Of a stretch of 64,000 nucleotides of DNA, positions 33,785 through 42,390 are shown piece by piece; positions within the stretch are counted from its first letter, which is position 1; each line of letters opens with the position of its first letter. Below the pieces are notes generated by a model. It had not been told where the DNA came from. It worked only from the letters and a program-made list of their open reading frames with translations, and made no database searches. A program made the position numbers and the translations under genes. The stretch comes from an uncultured Oscillospiraceae bacterium (GTDB lineage Bacteria > Bacillota > Clostridia > Oscillospirales > Acutalibacteraceae): the NCBI GenBank assembly GCA_900549755.1, contig URPQ01000002.1, forward strand, positions 1-64,000, read 5' to 3'.

Positions 33785-34699
33785 TTACCGACCTATACGT
33801 CGGATAATATGCGATACCACAAAATTTGTAAACATCATCATAACAAACAGAAACACCGCGATAGCCGACGCATATCCCATTTCAAAACGGACCGTTCCCA
33901 CATCGAGCATATATGTAAGCAGTGTGTCCGCGCTGTATTGCGTTGTGGGAAAGCCCGCAAGCGACTGCACAAGCGCGCCCACACCGAAGCAAGCCGCTAT
34001 CTGCATTACCGCGCTGAAAAGCAGCTGCGGTGCCATTGAGGGCAGCGTAATATACCAAAGCTCCTGCCAGCGGTTTTTTATACCGTCTATTCCGCCCGCC
34101 TCCGCAAGGCTTTTATCCATGCTCTGAAAGCCGGCTATGAACGTAAGAAAGCCCACGCCGAAGCTTGCCCAAAGCTGAACCGTTATAAGCGCGCCGAGCA
34201 TTGTTTTTGGGTCGCTCAGCCACTGCTGCGGCTCGGAAATTACGCCAAGCTGCATAAGCACGCTGTTGGCTATGCCGTATTGGTCGCCCGAAAGTATCAT
34301 AGCCCATATGGCGTAAAGATTTCCGCAAAGCGCCGGCGCGTAAAAGCAAAAGGTCATAACCGTTCTGACGGCTCTGCCCATTTCATTTATCAGCCACGCC
34401 GAAACAAATGAAATAAGATAGCTGAGAGGCCCTGTTATAATTGCGAAAACAAGCGTGTTTTTTAAAACCTGCGGGAAAATCTCGTCATCCAAAAACAGTC
34501 TTTCGTAATTTAAAAAACCCGTAAATTTCGGCGGTTCAAGCATATTGAAATAGGTGAACGAAAGGCAAATTGCCGCAATAACCGGAATTACCGTAAGTAA
34601 AATGAATACGATCATATACGGAGCCATCATAGCATAGCTCACCGCACTCTTTTTAAGACGGGACGCAAGCCCGTATTCTTTACGTTTCACAAATTTCAC
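33785..34699 (-). CDS. CUT1 ABC sugar permease (MalF-like), second transporter
   Basis: 304 residues with six membrane helices and a cytoplasmic EAA-type loop near AEAGGIDGIKNRWQELWYI. It overlaps the binding-protein gene by 4 nt (ATGA), so binding protein and permease are coupled, and is followed 20 bp later by its MalG-like partner. Confidence 0.92.
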   Translation of the reverse strand: MKFVKRKEYGLASRLKKSAVSYAMMAPYMIVFILLTVIPVIAAICLSFTYFNMLEPPKFTGFLNYERLFLDDEIFPQVLKNTLVFAIITGPLSYLISFVSAWLINEMGRAVRTVMTFCFYAPALCGNLYAIWAMILSGDQYGIANSVLMQLGVISEPQQWLSDPKTMLGALITVQLWASFGVGFLTFIAGFQSMDKSLAEAGGIDGIKNRWQELWYITLPSMAPQLLFSAVMQIAACFGVGALVQSLAGFPTTQYSADTLLTYMLDVGTVRFEMGYASAIAVFLFVMMMFTNFVVSHIIRRIGR

Positions 34700-37548
34700 C
34701 CGCCAAGCTCCGTTATTTTTCTTTTTATTTCCCTATCGATTGCAGCGTTTGCATTTTCTAAAGCAACTCTTGTGTTACCGTGCTGATACAGCACCTCTCT
34801 GAAAGCGTTATCTATACACCGCGAGGTATAATATCCGCCGGGTATTTCGGGAATTTCCTTAACGCACGCCCGCTGCCCGTTTAATATTTCAAGCTCCGCG
34901 CGAGTCCAGTTAAGGTTGCCGAACGCTTCAAGATTAGCCGTTGCGTGCCTTGCCGCCGCACCCAAAAGGTTTTCTGCGGCTGTGCCGTAATCGGTCTGAA
35001 CGTCGGCAGAGGTAAGCCACTGCATAAAGCGCCAGCAGTTTTCCTTATTGCGCGCGTTTTTAAACATTACAACCGCCGTGCCCGAAGCTCCGCCCGATCG
35101 GTCAATCCCGCCGTTTTTCTCTATTCCCGGCATAAGCTCCATTTTCCAAAGCCCGCGTATTTCGGGGGCGGCGCTCATAAGCGTGCCGTACATACCGTAG
35201 GACGCTACGGCAATGGGCATTTCGCCCGTTCTGAACCGCGTATTGAAATCATAGCTCAATTCAAAGCTGTACTGCGTGTAAAACTTTGTCCACAGTTCAA
35301 AAGCTGCAAGCGCCGCACTGTCGGAAAGGGCTGCGCCGGTAAGCGTTTTATTGTAAAAGCTGCCGCCGCACTGCATTAAAAGCGTGGGGAACAGATCCTT
35401 TGCGCCAAGTCCTAAATCCACCGCGCCCGACGCCGTAACAGCCGTATACGGCAGCCCCACGGTCATATTATTACGCTGTAGCCTTGCGGTTACGTCAAGC
35501 AGCTCGTTCCAGGTTTGCGGTACGGATATTTTAAGCTCGTTCAGTATGTCCGTCCGCACAAACATTACAAGATATACCTGCGTAAGCGGCAGCGCATACA
35601 CTCCGTTTTTTCGGGTGTAGGGCACAAGCGCGTCGTCCGTAAAGCGTTTCGCCGTTTCGTCAAAGCCTTTATATCCTTTAAGGTCTTCAAGCGCATTGCG
35701 GCTTGCAAGATTTATCGGCTGCCCGCGTGATACGCCTACCGCCACATCGGGGTTATTCCCCGTGAGCGCCGATTCCGTAAGCCCGCCCTGCACTAAATTA
35801 ACGTTTACGGGTATTTTGGTTTCTTCGGTAAAATCCGATATAAGATTTTTAAGTATCTGCGCCTGGTCGCGTCCGTCGTTCAGCCATACGTTAACCGCCT
35901 CTGCGTCGTCATACTCGCTCATTGAGTCGTAATCATCGGAAAATGCGGAAATAAATCTTTTAAAAGAAAACACTGCGTTGCTTATAATATTTCCCTTAGC
36001 CGACGGCAGCCGATAGCCCTCTCCGTGAAATATAAGGTAATCAAGCTCCATAGGCTGATTTTTTGCGGAGACCGCAAAATCCGAAAGCAGCGATATATTA
36101 CTTCTGAATGAGGAAAGCCGCGCCGGGATTTCCGACGGTTTTTTTGCAAACTCGCCCAGCTGCTCCGCCGCGCGCTTAAGCCCCGAAGATCCGCCTGTTT
36201 TACCGCCGTTTGCCTTTTCATACATTTCCGCCGCGCTTGTCAAAGCCGTGGAAAGAGCGGAAAACCTCTCCCCTATATCGGGTATTTCACGTTCGAGGTA
36301 GTAGTCTCTGTACAAATCGGGGCTTGTGCTTGTAATCATTATTATTCTTCTGTAAAGGCTGTTCATTTCGCGGCTTACCGCGTCCACACGGTTAAGAGCC
36401 TCGGCAAAGCCGTCCGCCGTAACTTCAAGGCTTACGGTATTCTTGCCTTTTTTAAGCGGTATTAGGCAGACGCCGCCGTTTTCATCGGAAACCGTTTTAT
36501 TTCTCCACCCCGAAGAATAGGGAAAGCTTACTGAGGAAAGCTCTTTATATGGTATTTCGCCGTTAATATAAATATTTCGCAGTACAGACATACCTATCCC
36601 GGTGTTTTGCCTGTATTTAAGAGTAAGGAAATAAAGTCCGTCCCGCGGGGCGTTTACCGTGTAGGTTATATACATCCCGGGCTTTGACCAGCCCGCGCCG
36701 CCGATTATATTGCGTTTCAAAGCGTATGGGCTGTTCGGACTGGTTGCGGAATTTGAACGGTCGTAAACCGGGTAGAGCGTTCTGTCCGATTTATAAGCCG
36801 CGTCCTCCGCCTCTATGTAAATAAAAGTATCGTCCTTTATTATTTCCTTTCCCTGTTCCTCGTAATTTTTTATCGCTTCGTTTTTATTTTTAAGATTTTG
36901 CGGCGGCAAAAGGCGCAGATCGCCGAAAATTATACCGTCCGAAAGCGCGTTAAAGCGCAGCACATTTTTACCGCTTTCAAGCTTTATAATAAACGGTGAA
37001 GTGCTGTATCCCGAATAATCGGTTATTCCGCACTCCTGCCACACCGCAACCTGCTTTTGCTTTTGTATAAGGTCGTTACCGAGACCGTCAGTTTTCATAT
37101 CGCCGTCGTTTTCCCATACTCTTCTGAGGGTGCAGGAGCCCGCCTCCTCAAAGGGCTTTTCGCCGTTGAGCTCAAACGAAAACGCAAGCTCGTTCACCTT
37201 AGAGGTATCGGTAAGGTAGGAATATTTAAGCGATATATAATAAAGCGCGGTTTTCGGAATATCAAGCGTGTATTCCGCATATCCGCCCTCCGAAACCGCA
37301 AGACCCGTGTTTTCGCCCGGTGTGACGGTTTCAGCGTTTACCGCCGCGGAAAGAACGCCGCGGCACTCGCCGTCGGCATAAACCGTATTTTCGTTTTTCA
37401 GCATATATCGGTAATAGGAGCTTTCCGCAAAGAGCGCTGCCCCCTCTTTACTCTCTGCCGCCGCGCCGTTTGAATACAGTGCCGCGCCTGCGGTAATAAC
37501 CGCCAGCAAAACCGAAAGAGCTTTTAAAAATACTTTTTTCTTTTTCAT
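34696..37548 (-). CDS. Large solute-binding protein with N-terminal glycan-binding-like domains
   Basis: 950 residues, about twice the length of a normal CUT1 binding protein. It has a signal peptide (1-29), two similar beta-sandwich domains of the CBM type (about 40-195 and 240-370; both with YEVQ-like AEYTLDIPKTALYYISLKYS / YITYTVNAPRDGLYFLTLKYR patterns), a helical linker (about 380-510) and a family 1 solute-binding domain (about 550-945, with TKIPVNVNLVQGG, PQTWNELLDV and GEMPIAVASYG). I chose the ATG at 37548 with GGGAAG upstream because it follows the AraC stop. It may hold long glycans for the second transporter. Confidence 0.88.
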   Translation of the reverse strand: MKKKKVFLKALSVLLAVITAGAALYSNGAAAESKEGAALFAESSYYRYMLKNENTVYADGECRGVLSAAVNAETVTPGENTGLAVSEGGYAEYTLDIPKTALYYISLKYSYLTDTSKVNELAFSFELNGEKPFEEAGSCTLRRVWENDGDMKTDGLGNDLIQKQKQVAVWQECGITDYSGYSTSPFIIKLESGKNVLRFNALSDGIIFGDLRLLPPQNLKNKNEAIKNYEEQGKEIIKDDTFIYIEAEDAAYKSDRTLYPVYDRSNSATSPNSPYALKRNIIGGAGWSKPGMYITYTVNAPRDGLYFLTLKYRQNTGIGMSVLRNIYINGEIPYKELSSVSFPYSSGWRNKTVSDENGGVCLIPLKKGKNTVSLEVTADGFAEALNRVDAVSREMNSLYRRIIMITSTSPDLYRDYYLEREIPDIGERFSALSTALTSAAEMYEKANGGKTGGSSGLKRAAEQLGEFAKKPSEIPARLSSFRSNISLLSDFAVSAKNQPMELDYLIFHGEGYRLPSAKGNIISNAVFSFKRFISAFSDDYDSMSEYDDAEAVNVWLNDGRDQAQILKNLISDFTEETKIPVNVNLVQGGLTESALTGNNPDVAVGVSRGQPINLASRNALEDLKGYKGFDETAKRFTDDALVPYTRKNGVYALPLTQVYLVMFVRTDILNELKISVPQTWNELLDVTARLQRNNMTVGLPYTAVTASGAVDLGLGAKDLFPTLLMQCGGSFYNKTLTGAALSDSAALAAFELWTKFYTQYSFELSYDFNTRFRTGEMPIAVASYGMYGTLMSAAPEIRGLWKMELMPGIEKNGGIDRSGGASGTAVVMFKNARNKENCWRFMQWLTSADVQTDYGTAAENLLGAAARHATANLEAFGNLNWTRAELEILNGQRACVKEIPEIPGGYYTSRCIDNAFREVLYQHGNTRVALENANAAIDREIKRKITELGG

Positions 37549-37552
37549 AGCG

Positions 37553-38461
37553 CTACTTCCCATCCGACTGAGGTTCTTGTGCCTGTTCGTTAATAAATGT
37601 CACGGGAGAACAGCCCATTGTACGCCTGAACGCCTTATTGAAGGTCTGAAGATCCGAGTAACCGAGCTTCAGCGCCGCCTTTGTCTCGCTTATTTTACCG
37701 TACTGCATCATTTCTATTGCCTTTTGCATTTTAAGATTATTTATATATTTCTGCACGGTAAGCCCTGTCGCCTTTTTGAACGTATTGGATATGTATGATG
37801 GCGTGTAGCCCAATTCCTCGCACATCTGCCCGATTTTTATTTTTTCGTAAATATGCTCCGCAATGTAGTTCGCCGCTATTGAAAATGCGCGCGAAGATGA
37901 ATCGGGGTTTATAACATCGAAATAAGTAGCCGTTTTGGTTTGCGTAAAAGCGCGGTAAACCGTAATAAGCATCTGCTTGATATATGCCGCTACCATGGAA
38001 TTATAAAATTCGCCCCTGTTATATATCTCATCAAGATTTTTGGTAAGCGGCGCTAAAAGCTCACGGCAGTTTCCTGCGGAAAAAACCTTTGTGCTCTCAT
38101 AAAATCTTTTAAGCGCTACTATATCCGCGTCATGGGTGGAGCTGTCAAAATCAAAGCCGATATAACCGTACCGCAGGTCGGAACCGGTGGTCTGAATTGC
38201 GTGCATAGAGCCTGCGGGCGAAAAATGAACGTAGCCCTCCATTAAAAGCTCGGTTTCGTTGTTTGTGGTAAAAAGCCCCTCGCCGCTTATAACATAGCTT
38301 ATTTCGTGACACCACTGCTTATGCAGCGGAACCTGATAACCCGAAAGACAGCTCAGATCACCGAGCTGGTAAAGCGTTATGCCGGAAAAATTAACCGCTG
38401 TTCCCTCAGTATTATCTTTAAAAAGCTTATCAAAATGAAACTGCCTTCCCTGCACCTGCAT
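37553..38461 (-). CDS. AraC-family regulator of the glycan locus
   Basis: 302 residues: an N-terminal cupin-like sensor (about 20-120, HKQWCHEISYVISGEG) and two C-terminal helix-turn-helices (about 195-295; EHIYEKIKIGQMCEELGYTPSYISNTFKKATG and GYSDLQTFNKAFRRTMG). It probably senses the imported sugar and activates the locus. It lies 20 bp downstream of the module protein at 38482-39249 and just before the large binding protein. Candidate binding repeats are upstream of the first gene. Confidence 0.9.
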   Translation of the reverse strand: MQVQGRQFHFDKLFKDNTEGTAVNFSGITLYQLGDLSCLSGYQVPLHKQWCHEISYVISGEGLFTTNNETELLMEGYVHFSPAGSMHAIQTTGSDLRYGYIGFDFDSSTHDADIVALKRFYESTKVFSAGNCRELLAPLTKNLDEIYNRGEFYNSMVAAYIKQMLITVYRAFTQTKTATYFDVINPDSSSRAFSIAANYIAEHIYEKIKIGQMCEELGYTPSYISNTFKKATGLTVQKYINNLKMQKAIEMMQYGKISETKAALKLGYSDLQTFNKAFRRTMGCSPVTFINEQAQEPQSDGK

Positions 38462-38481
38462 TCAGCGCTCCGCTCCTTAAT

Positions 38482-39249
38482 TTATTTTTTCTTTTTGCTT
38501 TTCACAATAAGCACGGCACACACGACTGCTGCCGCCGCCACTGCCGCAGACCCCGCAGCAATAAGCACGGTCACGGTATTTTTGCCGCTTTCCGATTGCG
38601 GCTTATCGGTATCGGACTGTGCACTGCCGCTTGAAGAGCCGTTTGTATCCGTGCTTTCTTCCTTTTCGGACTCTGACGCTTCTTCTGTGCCGTATTTGAC
38701 CGTTACAGTATTAAGCACGGTGTTCCAAACGCAGCTGTCCTTTACGGTGAAAGGGTTTATCTGTATTTTTATAAACTTACAGCCCGGTTCTATTTTGTCG
38801 CGGTTGGTAACCGAAGACATCATCCAATACGCCATTTCCTCATTTATGTAAAGGTTTTCGTCAAATGTCTGCGGTGTGGTTTTGATCTTAACCTGTTTCC
38901 AATCTCTGTTGTTTTCGGAAACGAAAACGCTTATATCGGTATCAGCGTCGCCCAAACCGTTTACGTGCATACAGTCTATTTTAAACGAAATTATATCGTC
39001 GTCCATTTTGTAAACCACATATTCCGTTCCGCCGACATCCCCATTTTCGGAATACTTTTCGTAAAAGGTCTCGCCTGTATCCTTGTTCTTTTCGTAACGC
39101 ATTTTATCCGATTTTTCAAAGCAAAGCGGGTAATTATCCTCTAATGTGTCCTTAAATTCGCCGACTTCGGCGTTTGCGGTAATACACGGTACGGCAAATA
39201 CCGAAATTACACACAAAATAACCGTAAACAATTTTAACAGAGCTTTCAT
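38482..39249 (-). CDS. Secreted, C-terminally anchored beta-domain protein
   Basis: 255 residues from the ATG at 39249 (GGAAAGGAA site): a signal peptide (1-27), one beta-sandwich-like domain (about 28-190), a Ser/Asp/Glu-rich linker and a C-terminal membrane helix with KSKKKK. Its layout (ISFKIDCMHVN.., DISVFVSENNRDW, FIKIQINPFT, VWNTVLNTVTVKY) follows the same order of strands as the ~140-residue repeat module of 17197-19302, so I infer a divergent member. It is first in the AraC-led unit; a TATAAT lies upstream near 39282-39287. Confidence 0.7.
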   Translation of the reverse strand: MKALLKLFTVILCVISVFAVPCITANAEVGEFKDTLEDNYPLCFEKSDKMRYEKNKDTGETFYEKYSENGDVGGTEYVVYKMDDDIISFKIDCMHVNGLGDADTDISVFVSENNRDWKQVKIKTTPQTFDENLYINEEMAYWMMSSVTNRDKIEPGCKFIKIQINPFTVKDSCVWNTVLNTVTVKYGTEEASESEKEESTDTNGSSSGSAQSDTDKPQSESGKNTVTVLIAAGSAAVAAAAVVCAVLIVKSKKKK

Positions 39250-39324
39250 AAAGAAATTCCTTTCCGAATCAGATTTTTCTATATTCATATTATACACGAT
39301 TTTTAAATTTTTTAAATGGTTTTA

Positions 39325-39407
39325 TTTTTAGTATATTTGTGTCATAATTTATTTATATTAGTCTAAAAACACCATTTTTTTATTATATTACAGGTTTTTA
39401 GTATATT
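39325..39407. repeat. Direct and inverted repeats upstream of the glycan operon
   Basis: TTTTTAGTATATT occurs at 39325-39337 and 39395-39407, and a related block in the opposite orientation, near TTTTTAGACTA, sits between them at about 39360-39371. They lie upstream of the first gene of the AraC unit in a very AT-rich stretch and are candidate AraC operators. Confidence 0.45.
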
Positions 39408-39425
39408 CATTGACCTAATAATGTT

Positions 39426-39457
39426 GTCTGTTTTTGCTTTTTTAAGCAAAAACAGAC
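39426..39457 (-). terminator. Terminator after the dockerin metallophosphoesterase
   Basis: A perfect 14-bp stem GTCTGTTTTTGCTT / AAGCAAAAACAGAC with a 4-nt loop. The position downstream of the 39498 stop fits an intrinsic terminator on the minus strand; it also isolates the glycan operon. Confidence 0.75.
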
Positions 39458-39497
39458 TGCCGCTGTTGTAAAGGGCGGCAGCCTGTTCGGATATTTA

Positions 39498-41981
39498 TTA
39501 TGCTGTTTTTAAGAGCTTTTTACGCATATTGATAAGATCGTTTCCGTCAAGCTTACCGTCATGATTAAAGTCGCATGCCGGTATTTTCTTATCGGTCACT
39601 TCCGCAACGGTCTTTTTTAAATATACAAAATCCAATATATTTAATACGCCGTCACCGTTGGCGTCGCCGGTGGTGTATACATCGTTGAAAACATAGACTT
39701 TATCGATTATAGCCGTATAATTGGTGTAATTTTTACCGTTGGGGTCAAGGGTTATTATAACCGCGTCGGTATTGAAAGGCAGATTATTACAAAGCAGCTT
39801 ATAGCGGTAAACGCTGTACGCTCCGTTATCATTTACAATGTTGCATTTTGTAAAATCAAACGCAAGCGGTGTAAGGGTATCGCCCGAAACGGCGGTTAAG
39901 GATACACTGTCCTTTATATCCTTGAAAAATGAGTCCATAATAAGCATTTCCATATAAACTGAGGTGATTTCCTTACCGCTTTGCGCCGCGTAGCGTATAA
40001 CCCCTGCGGCGTCATTAGCCTCCTTGGTAACTCCGTAATATGTGTTTGCACCGAAGGTTTCGCTGCGGGTCTTTACATTGCTGCTTGCAGACGTTTTTTC
40101 AAGAGTGTCAAGCTCATCAATCATAACCTTTGACGAAACAAGCTCGGCGCTTATCTCGTCAAGTCTTAAAGTATAGCCCACCCCGCCTGCGGCAAAATTA
40201 TCTGCGGCATGGGGTGCCAATGAAATGCGAAGTGCGGTTGTTTTATCGGGCAGTGCGGAAACATTTGAAACCAAAGCTCTTGAATAATCTTCTTTTCCGA
40301 TTACAGTTTCCCTGCTGTTTATTGTAAGCGGCACTTCGGTAAATGAGTCCGAGCCCTCTGTCAATGCCTCAAGCTTTATAAGGTAATCACAGGAATAATT
40401 CTGCACAAACGCGTCCATTAAATAAAGAGCGGCGTTAAATTTTGTTATATATTTATCCGCAAAATCATAACGCAAAACACCGGTTTTACTTCCGTCCGTT
40501 CTTTGAGCCGCAAATATATATTTTTCACCGAATATATCGTAGGTCTTTTCCATATTATCCGAGGAGAAGGTTACTCCCTCGGTTTCGTTAAACAGGGTCG
40601 GGTGTTCGCCGTTTGAAGTGGTGTAGCTGTATGTCTCGGTGTAGCCCGAGAAAACCTCGTCGAACGCCTCGGTCGTAAAGCTTGCCGTTAAGGGTTCGCT
40701 TTCCAGTCCGAACGACTCCGCCGCCTTAACCGAAACCGTATATTCGGTATTGACCGAAAGTCCCGAAACCGTAAAGCTTTGCTGCGGCTTCATATTGTTT
40801 ATGTCAATATAATAATCGGTTATATACGTCTCGCTGAAATCGCAGTTGCCTGTTTTATTGTTTGTTAAGGTTACATTATAGCTGTGAACATAGTCGCTGT
40901 GAGCAGCCGACGGAAAAGCTATTCCGGCAGAATCGGCACTGACGTTGCTGACGGTTATTCCCGCATTTTCGGGAAATACCGGGGCGGTTCTGTCGTTTAT
41001 TCGTGCGTCGGTATATACAAAGCTTTCTGTACTAAGCGGAAGGCTTAATACCCAAGGTGCTTTTGCATCCTTTACCGTTTTCGGGGATACACCGTTATTT
41101 ATACGTTTACGGTTTACGGTTATTTTCCCCGCGCTTTCGTCCACATTCACAAGAAGGCTGCCCTGTGCCTGATAAGCGTCGCTCGGGTTTACATCCGGCT
41201 CTAACGAAACGTACTGCATTGAGGTGCAGTCTATACAGGTAAATTCACCCTGCCAAATGCAGCGTTCGTTTTCGCAGGGTCTGTGTGAATGACCGCTGAA
41301 ATATACCACCTGCGGATAATTTTTAAGCAGCTCCTTTAAAAGCTTTGTATTACCCGCGCCGTGACCGCTGCCGTAGGTAGTTTCAAATATCGGCTGATGG
41401 CAGCCCACAAATATAGGTGCGTTCGGATTTTCCTCAACTGCCGCGTCAAGTTGGGCTTTAAGCCATGAAACGGTGGTTTCGGTATATCTTCCGTCAATTG
41501 CAGCGCTTTCGCTGTTAATGCCTATAAAATGATACCCGTTCACTTTAACGTTGAAGTTAAGCGTATCGTATCCGTAAGCGGTCATATACCTCTGCTGCGC
41601 GTCCGCCACAGTTTCCCGCTCATAATAGGCATTTTCAAATTCGTGGTTGCCCATAAGCACAAGCCGCCGCGGCGCTGTTTTGCTGTCGGTAAAAACAGCA
41701 TCCCACGCGGTTGTGAATTTGGCAAACTGGGTTTCCTTGGCACTGTTCGCCACATCTCCCAAAACAAGTATCGCGTCAACATTCTGTTCCTTGTAGTAAT
41801 TCAGCATAGTATAAATATTACTGTCTATTCCGGTAGTACCGTCATGAAAATGCAGGTCGCTCATGACCCCGAATTTTACGCCGCCGCTGCCCTCGGCGGA
41901 AACAGGCGCAAAAACAAGCGAAGTGAAAATAACAGACAGTGCAAAGAAACAACTCAGAAACCCGGTAAAAGCTTTTTTCAT
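39498..41981 (-). CDS. Secreted metallophosphoesterase with dockerin
   Basis: 827 residues: a signal peptide (1-29); a calcineurin-like phosphoesterase (about 35-290) with the metal motifs MSDLHFHD, LVLGDVANS, LMGNHEF, GCHQP and FSGHSH; a fibronectin type III-like domain (about 345-440); two beta-rich modules (about 450-610 and 620-760); and a C-terminal dockerin (about 765-827, GDANGDGVLNILDFVYLKK and DFNHDGKLDGNDLINMRKK). The dockerin implies recruitment to a cohesin scaffold. Substrate could be a phosphorylated polymer such as teichoic acid, phytate or a glycan phosphate; sequence does not decide. A promoter lies at 42059-42087. Confidence 0.88.
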   Translation of the reverse strand: MKKAFTGFLSCFFALSVIFTSLVFAPVSAEGSGGVKFGVMSDLHFHDGTTGIDSNIYTMLNYYKEQNVDAILVLGDVANSAKETQFAKFTTAWDAVFTDSKTAPRRLVLMGNHEFENAYYERETVADAQQRYMTAYGYDTLNFNVKVNGYHFIGINSESAAIDGRYTETTVSWLKAQLDAAVEENPNAPIFVGCHQPIFETTYGSGHGAGNTKLLKELLKNYPQVVYFSGHSHRPCENERCIWQGEFTCIDCTSMQYVSLEPDVNPSDAYQAQGSLLVNVDESAGKITVNRKRINNGVSPKTVKDAKAPWVLSLPLSTESFVYTDARINDRTAPVFPENAGITVSNVSADSAGIAFPSAAHSDYVHSYNVTLTNNKTGNCDFSETYITDYYIDINNMKPQQSFTVSGLSVNTEYTVSVKAAESFGLESEPLTASFTTEAFDEVFSGYTETYSYTTSNGEHPTLFNETEGVTFSSDNMEKTYDIFGEKYIFAAQRTDGSKTGVLRYDFADKYITKFNAALYLMDAFVQNYSCDYLIKLEALTEGSDSFTEVPLTINSRETVIGKEDYSRALVSNVSALPDKTTALRISLAPHAADNFAAGGVGYTLRLDEISAELVSSKVMIDELDTLEKTSASSNVKTRSETFGANTYYGVTKEANDAAGVIRYAAQSGKEITSVYMEMLIMDSFFKDIKDSVSLTAVSGDTLTPLAFDFTKCNIVNDNGAYSVYRYKLLCNNLPFNTDAVIITLDPNGKNYTNYTAIIDKVYVFNDVYTTGDANGDGVLNILDFVYLKKTVAEVTDKKIPACDFNHDGKLDGNDLINMRKKLLKTA

Positions 41982-42058
41982 AAACCATAACCCTTTCGTA
42001 TTTTATTTCGCACAGCCAGATATACAGTGTTGCATAATCTGTATCATCTTTCGATTAT

Positions 42059-42087
42059 ATTTTACAATATTTTGTGGATTATAACAA
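42059..42087 (-). promoter_or_regulatory. Promoter of the dockerin metallophosphoesterase
   Basis: TTGTTA (42082-42087), 17 nt, TAAAAT (42059-42064) on the minus strand, with a TATAAT just downstream. The distance to the ATG at 41981 leaves an untranslated leader of about 70 nt. Confidence 0.5.
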
Positions 42088-42293
42088 TGTCTGAATTTTG
42101 CGGGTTATGTGTCTTAATTTATCTTTATCGTGCTTTATAAAACATTATCCTGAAAAATTTTATCATTTCCTTTGCGGTAATTATGCCGAACATCGACGCC
42201 TGTACGCCGAAAACAAGATTGTTTTAGATATACTTCCCGAAAGATACAAACCGCATTTTACATATTTTTTCTCATAAACAACAAAATAAAGAA

Positions 42294-42321
42294 CAAGCAG
42301 CCGCCTAACTGCAACTGCTTG
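42294..42321 (-). terminator. Probable terminator of the pur operon
   Basis: CAAGCAG (42294-42300) pairs with CTGCTTG (42315-42321); on the minus strand the hairpin is followed by TTCTTTATTTT. It lies about 70 bp beyond the purL stop. The stem is only 7 bp, so confidence is moderate. Confidence 0.5.
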
Positions 42322-42390
42322 CACTCAATTTCTCATTTTAACTCTTTACCCCAACTATTGACAAAGAGCCTTTTAAAATTTATCCTTTTT

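Larger units (their letters stand above)
41982..42390. other. Intergenic region between metallophosphoesterase and pur operon
   Basis: 409 bp without a gene. It holds a promoter for the metallophosphoesterase gene and a probable terminator for the pur operon, listed separately. The stretch around 42170-42280 on the plus strand reads without stops (…CGNYAEHRRLYAENK…) but has no start, ribosome site or recognisable domain; possibly a gene relic. Confidence 0.5.

Noticed and set aside
42170..42280. Short open frame on the plus strand in the gap before purL
   Set aside because: No start codon with a ribosome site and no family similarity; kept only as a comment on the intergenic region.
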